From the IMG/VR virus record IMGVR_UViG_3300048833_000111, positions 1-64,000 of that record: 64,000 nucleotides of DNA. The stretch is one strand, 5' to 3'. The notes beneath the pieces are model-generated. The model was given only the letters and a program-made list of their open reading frames with translations, was not told the DNA's origin and did not search any database. This stretch comes from a virus. The translations under genes and the position numbers were made by a program. Positions 1 to 8,090 of this stretch are shown here, one piece after another (within the stretch, counting starts at the first letter, position 1; the number at the start of each line of letters is the position of its first letter).

Positions 1-955
1 CCCAGAACATTAATCCTGGTTCAGCTACATTATGAGCAGATTTTATAATCTCATCCCAATATTCTTTAGCCTTTATTCTTTTAACCTTACAATATTCTTT
101 TTCTTCTCCATGTAATTCCCAATGATGTAAATCTTCTACAGATAATAATTTATTATATATTTTAGGAAATTCTCTATCATCAAAACCTACTCCATTTTCT
201 CTAGTAAGACCATCTACATACTCCTGATTAAAATCTATATCACATGGAAATCTAAGAAAATAATCTTCATCATTTTCTACAGCTTTCATAAACTCATCAT
301 TGAGTTTAATAGAAATATTAGCACCAGTTACCTGTGATAAATCTCTTTTAATTTTTATAAAATCAAGTACATCAGGATGATTAATATCAATACTAATCAT
401 TAATGCACCTCTTCTTCCATTTTGTGCCACTTCTCTTGTAGTATTTGAGAATCTATGCATAAAGCTTATAGCCCCTGTAGAGGATTTAGCTGCATTTGTA
501 GTAGTTGTACCCTCAGGTCTCAATGTAGATATATCTATACCTACACCACCTCTTCTTTTCATTAACTGAGCTAATTCTTGGTCCTTTTGGAATATACCAC
601 CATAAGAATCATAAGGTTGTCCTACAACAAAACAATTGGATAGTGAACCTATGTTACTAGCTCCTAATTGTGACATTATACTCCCCTGTGGTATAATATA
701 TTTAAAATCTTTGAATAGTTTATAAATTGAATTCTCATCTAACTCATCCCTACTATTCCCATAGTCAGAAAGATAATCTATAGGATTATTTTGGTCCTGC
801 TTTTCAATATAACTTTTTTCAATTCTAGCAAATTCTTTTGCCATTCTTTTATGCATATCATCAGGAGTTTCTTCTCCTTCTAATGCATACTTACTCTGCC
901 ATACATTGGCAGCTAATTCATTGTCATTAAAATATTCTAATAACTTACTTCCCAT
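1..955 (-). CDS. nrdJ: Class II (B12-dependent) ribonucleoside-diphosphate reductase, C-terminus cut by window edge
   Basis: The frame starts with ATG at 955 (MGSKLLEYF) and stays open to base 1, giving about 318 N-terminal residues of a longer protein. Visible motifs are SNCFVVG, the block LAQLMKRRGGVGIDIST followed by LRPEG, FSNTTREVAQNGRRGAL and NVAEPGLMF, typical of adenosylcobalamin-dependent ribonucleotide reductases. The enzyme would turn ribonucleotides into deoxyribonucleotides for phage DNA synthesis in the cytoplasm. It follows a small membrane ORF and lies beside two other nucleotide-pool genes. The class II call rests on motif style, because the radical-site region lies outside the window; class I NrdA is less likely. 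Confidence 0.85.
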   Translation of the reverse strand, partial: MGSKLLEYFNDNELAANVWQSKYALEGEETPDDMHKRMAKEFARIEKSYIEKQDQNNPIDYLSDYGNSRDELDENSIYKLFKDFKYIIPQGSIMSQLGASNIGSLSNCFVVGQPYDSYGGIFQKDQELAQLMKRRGGVGIDISTLRPEGTTTTNAAKSSTGAISFMHRFSNTTREVAQNGRRGALMISIDINHPDVLDFIKIKRDLSQVTGANISIKLNDEFMKAVENDEDYFLRFPCDIDFNQEYVDGLTRENGVGFDDREFPKIYNKLLSVEDLHHWELHGEEKEYCKVKRIKAKEYWDEIIKSAHNVAEPGLMFW

Positions 956-965
956 TTTTTGTTTT

Positions 966-1133
966 TTAAAATAATATTATAAATTCTCTTGTAGTATAAT
1001 CTCCTGTTTTACCCTCTACTGTATACCATAAAAGGTACTTACCATACACACAATGTATGGAAGGTTTAAATCTTAGATAAAGTAAAAGCAAGACTACAAA
1101 GATACAAAATACTAATGCTATTATTAAATCCAT
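966..1133 (-). CDS. Small single-pass membrane protein (55 aa)
   Basis: A short frame (MDLIIALVFCIFVVLLLLY start) with one N-terminal hydrophobic helix of about 20 residues, then a polar tail ending REFIILF. It fits exactly between the genes at 1135 and 955 in the same direction, which supports it being real. Bases 1097-1104 read TATCTTTG on the minus strand, which could be a promoter inside it for the reductase gene. Function unknown; the prediction rests on position and hydrophobicity only. Confidence 0.5.
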   Translation of the reverse strand: MDLIIALVFCIFVVLLLLYLRFKPSIHCVYGKYLLWYTVEGKTGDYTTREFIILF

Positions 1134-1134
1134 A

Positions 1135-1377
1135 TTAATTTATTTTTACTATTTGTAATCTACCTTGCCTTTCCAATTCTTTCCTCATTTCTGCTGGAGT
1201 ACTAAAACCATATGGTCTATATAACCATCTTAACCTATAGTTAAAAGAACTACTAGCACTTCTTTTAGTCTCAAAACCAGCACTTCCATATCCTTGTATA
1301 GGATTACCATCTAGAAATATAACCCAAATATCTTCTTTAGCAATATTAAATTCACTAAGTTGTTTTAATTCAGCCAT
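1135..1377 (-). CDS. Hypothetical protein (80 aa)
   Basis: Small soluble protein of no family I recognise. It overlaps the start of the nucleotidase gene upstream by a few bases (1365-1377), so the two are probably translationally coupled. The middle is rich in serine and aromatic residues (SASSSFNYRLRWLYRPYGF), and the C-terminal half has a charged stretch, AEMRKELERQGRLQIVKIN. No membrane segment or signal peptide. The setting suggests an accessory early gene of the nucleotide metabolism block, but that is only proximity. Confidence 0.6.
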   Translation of the reverse strand: MAELKQLSEFNIAKEDIWVIFLDGNPIQGYGSAGFETKRSASSSFNYRLRWLYRPYGFSTPAEMRKELERQGRLQIVKIN

Positions 1378-1871
1378 TTGTTTACTTCACTTAAATGTGT
1401 TATTATTTTAGATTTATCATCTATTTCTGCTGACATATAAGAAGGTTTAAATTGCAATGCAATTCTATTACCTTTATTTATAGTCTCAATTGTAGATATT
1501 TTATCATCTACAAGTATATCTATACCTAAACTTTTCATTGTACCTAATTTATCTTTAGAATGTAATACAGGCTTATCTGGAAATCCATTTCTAGATAACC
1601 AAGCTTTTCTTACATAAACTAAAGACTGAGGTGAAGAGGTTATATAACAGGTAAAATCAAAATTTATAGTATTAGGATGTGAAAGCACATCTAAATTATA
1701 ATAGAAAGAAGGGTCTGCATCTACTTCTGGCATACATTCTCCCAACCACTTACAATCTTCTTTTCCATCCCAAATATCCACTTTTAATTCAGGTTTTTTA
1801 TATTTTATACACATTGCTGGATAAAATGCTGCTAATACATCATCTATATCTAATGCTATTTTCTTTCTCAT
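1365..1871 (-). CDS. HAD-family 5'(3')-deoxyribonucleotidase-like phosphatase
   Basis: The N-terminus reads KIALDIDDVLAAF, the DxDxV catalytic motif of HAD phosphohydrolases with the nucleophile Asp near residue 8. A second motif, CYITSSPQ, lies near residue 95, and DILVDDK near residue 120 supplies the acidic metal-binding residues. At 168 aa it has the usual length of the NT5C-type nucleotidases common in large phages. The likely reaction is removal of phosphate from deoxynucleoside monophosphates, trimming the pool beside the reductase and dNTP diphosphohydrolase. It overlaps the next gene upstream by 4 bases. Substrate is inferred from family and context. Confidence 0.8.
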   Translation of the reverse strand: MRKKIALDIDDVLAAFYPAMCIKYKKPELKVDIWDGKEDCKWLGECMPEVDADPSFYYNLDVLSHPNTINFDFTCYITSSPQSLVYVRKAWLSRNGFPDKPVLHSKDKLGTMKSLGIDILVDDKISTIETINKGNRIALQFKPSYMSAEIDDKSKIITHLSEVNKWLN

Positions 1872-2191
1872 TTCTCTCTAGGTTTGTTATGTCTATCATC
1901 AAATTCAGGTTTATGTTCCATCATCCAAGATAGGAATAAGGTATTACATTGTAAATGTCCTATATGGGATATACCAGATTCAGGGTCTATATCCTCTCCT
2001 TCCATAAAGGCATCTAAATGTCTTTTCATACTTTCACATATTTCAGTAATAGATAAGCCTTTCTGCCAATTAAATGGTGCATATTTCTCTGCACCAAACT
2101 CTAATACTCTAACCATAGGAGCTAATGCAGATTGAGGTACTAAAGACCATTTTAATTTACCTTGGTTATGTCTTGTTCCTTTTTCTTCCAT
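1868..2191 (-). CDS. dATP/dGTP diphosphohydrolase-like (all-alpha NTP pyrophosphatase) protein
   Basis: The protein carries FGAEKYAPFNWQKGL, then SMKRHLDAFMEGEDIDPESG and HIGHLQCNTLFLSWM, the pattern of the phage dATP/dGTP diphosphohydrolase N-terminal family. The EGEDID...H helix pair supplies Mg-binding acidic residues as in MazG-like folds. It would turn a dNTP into dNMP and pyrophosphate. Related MazZ enzymes serve 2-aminoadenine genomes, but no PurZ or DatZ is seen here, so ordinary dNTP balancing is more likely. It overlaps the nucleotidase gene by 4 bases. Confidence 0.75.
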   Translation of the reverse strand: MEEKGTRHNQGKLKWSLVPQSALAPMVRVLEFGAEKYAPFNWQKGLSITEICESMKRHLDAFMEGEDIDPESGISHIGHLQCNTLFLSWMMEHKPEFDDRHNKPREK

Positions 2192-2212
2192 ATTTTATTA
2201 AAATTAAAGGGT

Positions 2213-2863
2213 TCAAAGAGGCTTTACAGCCTCTTTTACTACCTCATAGTTAAAAATCTCTTCTTCTTTTTTTGGAGGAAAATCTAATTCTGCTTCTATA
2301 AAATCATTTACTGATGCAGTAGTTTTAAACTCCTTATTTACTATATCTACAAATGTCTTTATATAAGATTTCTCCTTATTAAGTACATCTTTAATTATCT
2401 TTAATTTACCATTTTGTTTTAGTTCCAATTCTTTATTGGGTATTTGAAGATATTTAAAATAATCTCTAATATCTTTTAAAGAATACATTTTACTATATTG
2501 TCCTTTTGTAAAGTTTATATAAGTAGAACTATACTCTTTTGGTATCCTAAGTACTAACATATGCATATCTTTCTCATAAATATAATCAGATACATAGTAC
2601 TCCTGATAACTTAACCAATCTAAAAACTTAGAAAACCTTTCTTTATAGTCTCTTATTTGACTATCACTAGCTAAAGGTATATTTGTATCTATAAGTATAT
2701 AAAGACAATTAGGTTCATCTTTTCTGTTGAAGTCTCTAACTCCTACAGCCAATTTAAAGAAACTACCTAAATTCTTCATTAGTTCTTCTCCATAGAATTT
2801 TAAACAAGGATATAAATATCTCCAGGTTTTGTTTTCATACAATTTCCCACGTTGTATTTGCAT
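2213..2863 (-). CDS. Hypothetical early protein (216 aa)
   Basis: No family recognised. The protein is soluble, rich in Lys and Tyr, with an alternating hydrophobic pattern around ILIDTNIPLA and YEKDMHMLVLRIPKEY that suggests an alpha/beta core, then a helical C-terminal third. The last codons overlap an inverted repeat (AAAGAGGC...GCCTCTTT, about 2216-2237), which may act as a terminator or mRNA-end hairpin. It sits 15 bases downstream of the exonuclease gene in the same operon, so a role in DNA handling is possible but unproven. Confidence 0.65.
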   Translation of the reverse strand: MQIQRGKLYENKTWRYLYPCLKFYGEELMKNLGSFFKLAVGVRDFNRKDEPNCLYILIDTNIPLASDSQIRDYKERFSKFLDWLSYQEYYVSDYIYEKDMHMLVLRIPKEYSSTYINFTKGQYSKMYSLKDIRDYFKYLQIPNKELELKQNGKLKIIKDVLNKEKSYIKTFVDIVNKEFKTTASVNDFIEAELDFPPKKEEEIFNYEVVKEAVKPL

Positions 2864-2878
2864 ATTTCTAATTTTTAA

Positions 2879-3943
2879 TTATACAATAATACCAGACCAA
2901 TCAATTTGTAGTTCAGATTTATTTTCTCTAACTACTTGGTCTACTTCAAAACCATTGGTACTATAATATTTGTATAATTCTAGTAATTGAACAAAACCCT
3001 TAATATCTTCAAGCTTTTGATAATATACAGTCTTTTTATTATCAGGATATAATGTATCTAATACATCTCCTTTTAAGTATATACATTCTCTACCATTCTT
3101 ACCTATATCAAGTAAAGTTTCATCACAAGTAAACACAAGAGGTTGCCCTGGGTCTGTTGTAGATTCAACTATAAATTTAAATGGTAAAATAGTATAATCT
3201 GGATATAAATACTTTAATGCTTCTGTATAAAAAGCAGCTTGAATATCATATCTCCTTCTTCTAAGAGATTTTGGAAATGTAATTGTATAATCTCCCATAG
3301 TTTTAATATCTATGGGTTGTATAGTTTTAGCCTTTCTATCAAATATAATCATATCTAATAAGGCTTTACAGTCTACACCCATACATTCAAAGTAAATTGG
3401 AACTTGATAATGTATTTCTGGAGCATTAAAATATACAGAAGTAGCCTCATTGGTTCTAAGTGACATAACTATAGTATCAATTAGTGTAGACTCTTCTTGG
3501 GATAATACAACTTTTCCTTGGGAAGCTTTTAAATCCTCCCAATATTCATAATTTTCACATATCTTATTTATCCTAGTGGCTTCATTCCATCTAGATTGAT
3601 AAGCATGACTATCACAAGCATTTATAATAAGTTCTTTGTAATCTTCATCAGTTATTCTACCTAATTCTGGACCATAGTGTTGTACAGCATTGTCAAATAC
3701 CATATTAATAATACTTTTTATAGTATCACTAGGTTTAGTATTTAAATCTGATACGTGATAGGTTTGATTATATATTTCCACATTTTGTGTTAACATACAA
3801 TCTACTGCTGAACCTATTATAAAATGAGTTTTTTCCTCAAAATATAGTTCAGCTTCTCTTTCATTTGTAAAAGCTTTGGGGCTAATTAATAAAGATTTTA
3901 ATTGTGATTGAGAAATACTACTATGTTCATAATAACTTTCCAT
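2879..3943 (-). CDS. PD-(D/E)XK exonuclease (RecE/Cas4/YqaJ-like)
   Basis: The N-terminus has SISQSQLKSLLISPKAF, the start typical of RecE-C or PDDEXK_1 nucleases. The catalytic core is visible as ALLDMIIFDRKAKTIQPIDIKTM around residues 190-215: the Asp of LDM and the D-x-K of IDIKT match the PD-(D/E)XK signature. A downstream YDIQAAFYTEAL supplies the conserved Q-x3-Y helix (motif IV). It probably degrades one strand from DNA ends in phage recombination. It overlaps the resolvase-like gene by one base (ATG within the TAATG junction). The 354 aa length fits the family. Confidence 0.75.
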   Translation of the reverse strand: MESYYEHSSISQSQLKSLLISPKAFTNEREAELYFEEKTHFIIGSAVDCMLTQNVEIYNQTYHVSDLNTKPSDTIKSIINMVFDNAVQHYGPELGRITDEDYKELIINACDSHAYQSRWNEATRINKICENYEYWEDLKASQGKVVLSQEESTLIDTIVMSLRTNEATSVYFNAPEIHYQVPIYFECMGVDCKALLDMIIFDRKAKTIQPIDIKTMGDYTITFPKSLRRRRYDIQAAFYTEALKYLYPDYTILPFKFIVESTTDPGQPLVFTCDETLLDIGKNGRECIYLKGDVLDTLYPDNKKTVYYQKLEDIKGFVQLLELYKYYSTNGFEVDQVVRENKSELQIDWSGIIV

Positions 3944-4353
3944 TATTTCTTCATATTAAATTGTAAAATCTTTTTAAAATCTTCAAAAGTCATAAAGACT
4001 ATATCATCATATGGAATTCTATTTCTTCTACCTTTTTCCTTATTCTTTCTATGTATAAGTATTTTAGGTAAAGTATGTTCTATAGAAGATGGTGGAAATA
4101 ACTCCACCATCTTTTCCTCTATATAACTTAATTCCTTACTAGGATTTAATCCTTTATCATATCCAGCTTTAATCTGGACATTAAAAGGTAAAAATATTAA
4201 GTCTATACCTGCATCATCATGCAATTTTGAACCCATCCTAGCTGTTTTACAATGACTAAATCCTAATTCATCCCTAAAAATTTTAGCATACAGTCTTTCT
4301 GCATCTGAGCCTTTTCTTTTATTTGTTTTTCCATAACTTTTTTTATCTGCCAT
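3943..4353 (-). CDS. Holliday-junction-resolvase-like PD-(D/E)XK nuclease
   Basis: A 136 aa protein with KGSDAERLYAKIFRDELGF near the N-terminus (the conserved Glu helix), then DDAGIDLIFLPFNVQIKAG, giving the E...GIDL...QIK arrangement seen in archaeal Hjc-like and related phage resolvases. It would cut branched DNA formed during replication or recombination. It lies directly before the RecE-like exonuclease, which strengthens a recombination role. A VRR-NUC-type nuclease is an alternative. The call rests on motif spacing. Confidence 0.65.
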   Translation of the reverse strand: MADKKSYGKTNKRKGSDAERLYAKIFRDELGFSHCKTARMGSKLHDDAGIDLIFLPFNVQIKAGYDKGLNPSKELSYIEEKMVELFPPSSIEHTLPKILIHRKNKEKGRRNRIPYDDIVFMTFEDFKKILQFNMKK

Positions 4354-4355
4354 AT

Positions 4356-5006
4356 TTATTGTATTTGTAACATTTTAGGCACATCTTCTTGTAAATGTTT
4401 CATCAATTGAGTAACATTCTTGAACTTAGGTTCCTCATAATTATTTTGAAATAACCATTCATTTATTCTTGAAGTTTGAACTACATCCATACCCAAATTT
4501 TTCAATGGGTCTATATACATTTCACCTACTTTTTTTCTTATATTTTTTAGCTCAGTTGTAGTATCAAAAGCATTATTAATAAATAAGGTAAATTTAGTTA
4601 TATCAGGATTACTTTCAATCTCACTTATAGGAGTATTTATAATATATTCTGAATTTATACCCAGACATACATATACAATATCACCTTTATAAATTATACC
4701 TCTATGTAAATTTACATACATATCCCTACCTCTTAATTTATAATTATATCTTATTGGTTGTCCAGTTGTAGATATAGTATTAAGTAGATGTGCATATTGT
4801 CTCACATAAGTATTGGGATTAGCATCCCCAGGTAATGAATATTCAATTAATCTTACACCACTTTCTTCAAATTCCACTAATTCATGTGCAAATAAAGAAT
4901 AAAATGGTACAAACATGTTACAATCAGAAGTTCCCATCAATCTAGTTCTATAATGCATTGGATTATATTGATTACTATTAAATTGAAAAGAAATTAAATT
5001 TCTCAT
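4356..5006 (-). CDS. Unknown protein at the end of the ubiquitin-like cassette (216 aa)
   Basis: It overlaps the ThiF gene by 4 bases, so it is probably co-translated with the conjugation cassette. No recognised family. Visible pieces are TSDCNMFVPFYSLFAHELVEFEESGVRLIEYSLPGD in the N-terminal third, VYVCLGINSEYIINTP in the middle (a likely beta-rich core) and a helical C-terminus. Two cysteines (in SDCNMF and YVCLG) are possible functional residues. It could be a substrate, an adaptor or a second E2-like fold; nothing in the sequence decides. The tight coupling is the main reason to link it to the cassette. Confidence 0.6.
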   Translation of the reverse strand: MRNLISFQFNSNQYNPMHYRTRLMGTSDCNMFVPFYSLFAHELVEFEESGVRLIEYSLPGDANPNTYVRQYAHLLNTISTTGQPIRYNYKLRGRDMYVNLHRGIIYKGDIVYVCLGINSEYIINTPISEIESNPDITKFTLFINNAFDTTTELKNIRKKVGEMYIDPLKNLGMDVVQTSRINEWLFQNNYEEPKFKNVTQLMKHLQEDVPKMLQIQ

Positions 5007-5752
5007 TGTTCTTGTTTTATTGGGTTAACTTCTTCATTTAAGTAATTAATAGGTATAAAATATTCCCATTTAAAAGGAACTATTCTATCATCTTCTCCAA
5101 TTACATTATTTGCATAATGGTTAGTAAAAAATCCCACCATATGTGATGCAATCATTGCTGCTGAGTGAGAGGTTTGCTTTAGAGTACAAGGTGCTTCCAT
5201 AACTTCAGAATCATCAAAAAGATATTGTTCATAATCTTCCATAGTTTCTGGAGTCACACAAAAGATAGTAAGTTGTTCCATAAGTAATCTACCATCTACA
5301 AATATAGGTATATTCTTATCTTTATCTTCTGCACCAGCTACAAGATTTACATCTTGCCAATCTTTTACATATTCTTTCCAATTTGCAAACATATCTTTCC
5401 TTGCTTGCATATTATCAAATGCTGAGAATACATAATGGTGACTCATAGAATCCTTAGTGTATCTCATATTGTTTGCCATTATATCTACATCTGCAAAATG
5501 TTTACATAAACCTTTTAATGCTTCTACTTTAGGTGCATTTTTCTCTGCATCCTCTTTTGTAAACAATTGACCTCCAATATTATGTTCTTCAATATTGTCA
5601 AAGTCAAACACTATAGGCTGAAAACCTGCTCTAGCTAACATTAGGGATAACCAAGAGCCTATTCCCCCAGCTCCCCCTACTATCACATGTATTGTCTGTT
5701 CTTTAGGATACCAAGGAGCATCTTTAAATCTACTTGCTTGTACTTGATTCAT
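5003..5752 (-). CDS. ThiF/E1-like ubiquitin-activating enzyme
   Basis: A Rossmann adenylation domain is clear: IHVIVGGAGGIGSW (residues 21-34, glycine-rich loop), FDFDNIEEHNIGGQLF (about 49-64, acidic strand end and the N-x3-Q element), and FSAFDNMQARKDMF (about 109-122, the DN-x2-AR motif). C189 in EAPCTLKQTSHSAAM is the best candidate for the thioester cysteine. At 249 aa it is short, without the C-terminal domains of eukaryotic E1. It would adenylate the C-terminus of the Ubl at 8091-8522 using ATP. It is coupled to the JAB gene (22-base overlap). MoeB/ThiF sulfur transfer is the alternative, but the E2-like and JAB neighbours favour protein conjugation. Confidence 0.82.
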   Translation of the reverse strand: MNQVQASRFKDAPWYPKEQTIHVIVGGAGGIGSWLSLMLARAGFQPIVFDFDNIEEHNIGGQLFTKEDAEKNAPKVEALKGLCKHFADVDIMANNMRYTKDSMSHHYVFSAFDNMQARKDMFANWKEYVKDWQDVNLVAGAEDKDKNIPIFVDGRLLMEQLTIFCVTPETMEDYEQYLFDDSEVMEAPCTLKQTSHSAAMIASHMVGFFTNHYANNVIGEDDRIVPFKWEYFIPINYLNEEVNPIKQEQ

Positions 5753-6962
5753 ATTTCTTATATTTTTCTAACACACTCTTTAATCCTTCTATTACTGGCT
5801 TTAACATCTCTCTTATATAGTTTATATTGCTAGTATATAGTTCTTCTTCCAAAACTTCAATAACACCTTCTGTCATTTGTTCAAACATTTCTGGTGCATC
5901 TTTATCTTGTACGTGTATAAAGAATTTATTATAGATTTTTAAATAATTTTTAATAATATTGGAAGCTAGTGCAAATGGAGATACACTAAATGATTTATAG
6001 TGGTCAAGTATATCCTCTATATCAGAGAATTCACTATGGTCAGCACCATTATTTATCACAAACATTGCAAAATCTTCCATTATTTGCTGTTCCAATTCTT
6101 CTTCTGCTTCTTCAACTTCTTCTATCTGTTCAGCAAAATGTTTTAGAGATTGGGTCCTAACTTCTTCGGGGAAAAAATCTGCATCTTCCCAGGCATCATC
6201 TCCCCAATTTGAACCTGGATTTAACTTTCCCATAAAACTCCCTTTAGAGTTTGTAGGGTGTATTCTAGTTCTACTATGACCTATATTAAAACTTTTAGTA
6301 GTTGTAGTTTCAACAGATTCTCTTTTTTCAGCAGCTTCTATAATACCTTCTACCTTCTTTTTAAAATCATCCTCAACTTCTATAGTATTCTTTGGAGAAT
6401 TTATATCACAATTTAAGGTAATTAGTTTCTTTTCTACAACTTCTTCTACAGAATAGTTATACTTTTCTCCATTTTCATCTTTTGCAACAAATTGAGCTTT
6501 ATCACTCTCTACTATAAAAGCTACTTTTGCAGTAAACTCCATAAAGTTATTTACAATAAGTGATAAGTAGAAATTATGGTTTGGTGCATTATCTTCCAAT
6601 TCAGACCAATCTGTACCTGAGAAAAATACATTCATAGTATTATGACTATGTATATGCCCCATTTTCCAATCATCTGATTCTGGATTATCCATCATATAAT
6701 TTATTACTCTTTCATCAAAAGTATATTCTGTATAAGAAGAAGTGCCTTTATGCATAGGAAGTATATCCTGTAAAGTAAGTACCATATTTTCTGGGTCTTT
6801 AATAGAACCTTCCAATGAATAAAATAATACCCCTGACCACTCTACTTTAGGTATTTCCTTACACAGCCACTTTATCTGGTCTAGCACTTTCTTTGGCATT
6901 ACCAGTTTTATTTGAGTATCTTCTAACTGTACTCTCTCTAATTTTTTTGATATTGATGTCAT
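5730..6962 (-). CDS. JAB/JAMM metalloprotease (deubiquitinase-like) with C-terminal extension
   Basis: The JAMM zinc motif is complete: H105-x-H107-x7-S115-x2-D118 (GHIHSHNTMNVFFSGTD), with the general-base Glu at residue 41 in VEWSGVLFY. The first 170 residues form the JAB domain. A linker rich in Glu and Ser and a helical C-terminal region follow, so at 410 aa it is larger than plain JAB proteins. It may mature the Ubl precursor or remove Ubl from targets. The start at 6962 overlaps the E2-like gene by 104 bases; the ATG at 6899 would shorten the overlap but cut into the domain. Its order in the cassette matches protein A of PRTRC systems. Confidence 0.85.
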   Translation of the reverse strand: MTSISKKLERVQLEDTQIKLVMPKKVLDQIKWLCKEIPKVEWSGVLFYSLEGSIKDPENMVLTLQDILPMHKGTSSYTEYTFDERVINYMMDNPESDDWKMGHIHSHNTMNVFFSGTDWSELEDNAPNHNFYLSLIVNNFMEFTAKVAFIVESDKAQFVAKDENGEKYNYSVEEVVEKKLITLNCDINSPKNTIEVEDDFKKKVEGIIEAAEKRESVETTTTKSFNIGHSRTRIHPTNSKGSFMGKLNPGSNWGDDAWEDADFFPEEVRTQSLKHFAEQIEEVEEAEEELEQQIMEDFAMFVINNGADHSEFSDIEDILDHYKSFSVSPFALASNIIKNYLKIYNKFFIHVQDKDAPEMFEQMTEGVIEVLEEELYTSNINYIREMLKPVIEGLKSVLEKYKKYESSTSK

Positions 6963-8028
6963 ATTCTAATTCTTGTTTTATAAAATTTCTTACTTCTGGG
7001 TGTAGAAAATACTTTATATTTGTAGTATCTCCTAAACTAGGGGGTTCCCCTATTTTAAATGTTAATTCTTTTCCTTGGAATATATATTTGAACTCAGGTC
7101 CAGTTGTACTCCTTACAGAAGGATACCCTGGTGGGCTACCAAACTGATAATAATTATTTTGACTATCCTTCATACATATAACCCTTTTCTTTAATGATTC
7201 ATCAAGTGGGACAGTTTCAGTAAGAAACTTTTCAAATCTATCATTGTCCACTATTATATATTGACCATTTTCAAGTTTAAAATCAACTTGTGGGGTTATT
7301 TTATTATTTCTATGATAATCTATAACTAAATCTTTTAAAGCCTTAAAATCATTTATATTAGGATTACTTCTCCTACCACTTTGAGTGTGTATTTGAATTT
7401 GCTCCATTCTTCTATGTGGTCCTCCCTCTAAAGATTCCCAACTTACTAATCCTGTTATCTGTATTAGAAAAGGTATTAATCTTTCTTCTGATATACCTTC
7501 AGAATTTATATCTGCAATAAAGTCATTTATATGTCCTGACCCTCTACAGAAAGAACTATAAAAAGGAGCTGTACTATTATGAAGATTAGTTGCACTTCCT
7601 GGTAAATGGCTATGGAAATAATTAGATGAATATTCAGCATAACTTACTGACATCCTTCCTCCAGATAGATGTGCTATATAAATTTCATCACCTCTTCTAG
7701 TTAAACTTATCTTTACAAATAAATCTGTAACTGTATGTTCTTTTTTATATGAATTTTTAAGTGTTATTTCAGGGAAATAAATAACTACACCAAGTATATC
7801 TACGATATCCTCATCAGGTCCTGTTAACGTTATATCCAAATCCCATAGTCCTTCATAAACTTCTTGAGTGCATTTAATAAATAACCTAAACTTTTCAAAT
7901 AAAGGTTTTGTCATATATTCTCCACTCAACAATAGTTTTTGATTCTTCTGTTGTTCTAAAATCCATTTAAAATCCCTACACTTATCAGCCTTTTTTATAT
8001 CTTGTATTTTTTTATTTAATGTTGACAT
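6859..8028 (-). CDS. Candidate E2-like conjugating protein of the Ubl cassette (389 aa)
   Basis: No clear family signature. Residues 75-170 show beta strands (ILGVVIYFPEITL, DLFVKISLT, GRMSVSYAEYSSNYFHSHLPG) followed by FCRGSGHIND. A histidine-flanked loop (H139, H141) just before a cysteine (C161) recalls E2 folds, where HPN precedes the active-site Cys. The gene lies between the Ubl and JAB genes, where PRTRC cassettes have their E2-like protein B. The N-terminal 70 and C-terminal 180 residues are unassigned. The E2 call is inference from motif order and operon position. Confidence 0.5.
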   Translation of the reverse strand: MSTLNKKIQDIKKADKCRDFKWILEQQKNQKLLLSGEYMTKPLFEKFRLFIKCTQEVYEGLWDLDITLTGPDEDIVDILGVVIYFPEITLKNSYKKEHTVTDLFVKISLTRRGDEIYIAHLSGGRMSVSYAEYSSNYFHSHLPGSATNLHNSTAPFYSSFCRGSGHINDFIADINSEGISEERLIPFLIQITGLVSWESLEGGPHRRMEQIQIHTQSGRRSNPNINDFKALKDLVIDYHRNNKITPQVDFKLENGQYIIVDNDRFEKFLTETVPLDESLKKRVICMKDSQNNYYQFGSPPGYPSVRSTTGPEFKYIFQGKELTFKIGEPPSLGDTTNIKYFLHPEVRNFIKQELEYDINIKKIRESTVRRYSNKTGNAKESARPDKVAV

Positions 8029-8049
8029 TATTATGTAGTAATATTATTA

Positions 8050-8078
8050 TAAAAGGGGAGCTGTATTGCCCCCCCTTA
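8050..8078 (-). terminator. GC-rich hairpin between Ubl and E2-like genes
   Basis: On the minus strand a run of G pairs with CCCC across a CAATACAGCT loop, followed by a short T run. It lies after the Ubl stop and before the E2-like start. It looks like an intrinsic terminator or attenuator that would make Ubl mRNA more abundant than the downstream enzymes. Confidence 0.6.
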
Positions 8079-8090
8079 AATATTTGATTA

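Noticed and set aside
1679-2135. Plus-strand frames across the early region
   Set aside because: They are antisense to well-supported minus-strand genes with motifs, and lack recognisable domains or fitting spacing.
1868-2191. 2-aminoadenine (Z) genome biosynthesis
   Set aside because: Only a MazZ-like gene is seen; PurZ and DatZ are missing from this window and the polymerase shows no clear DpoZ signature by eye.
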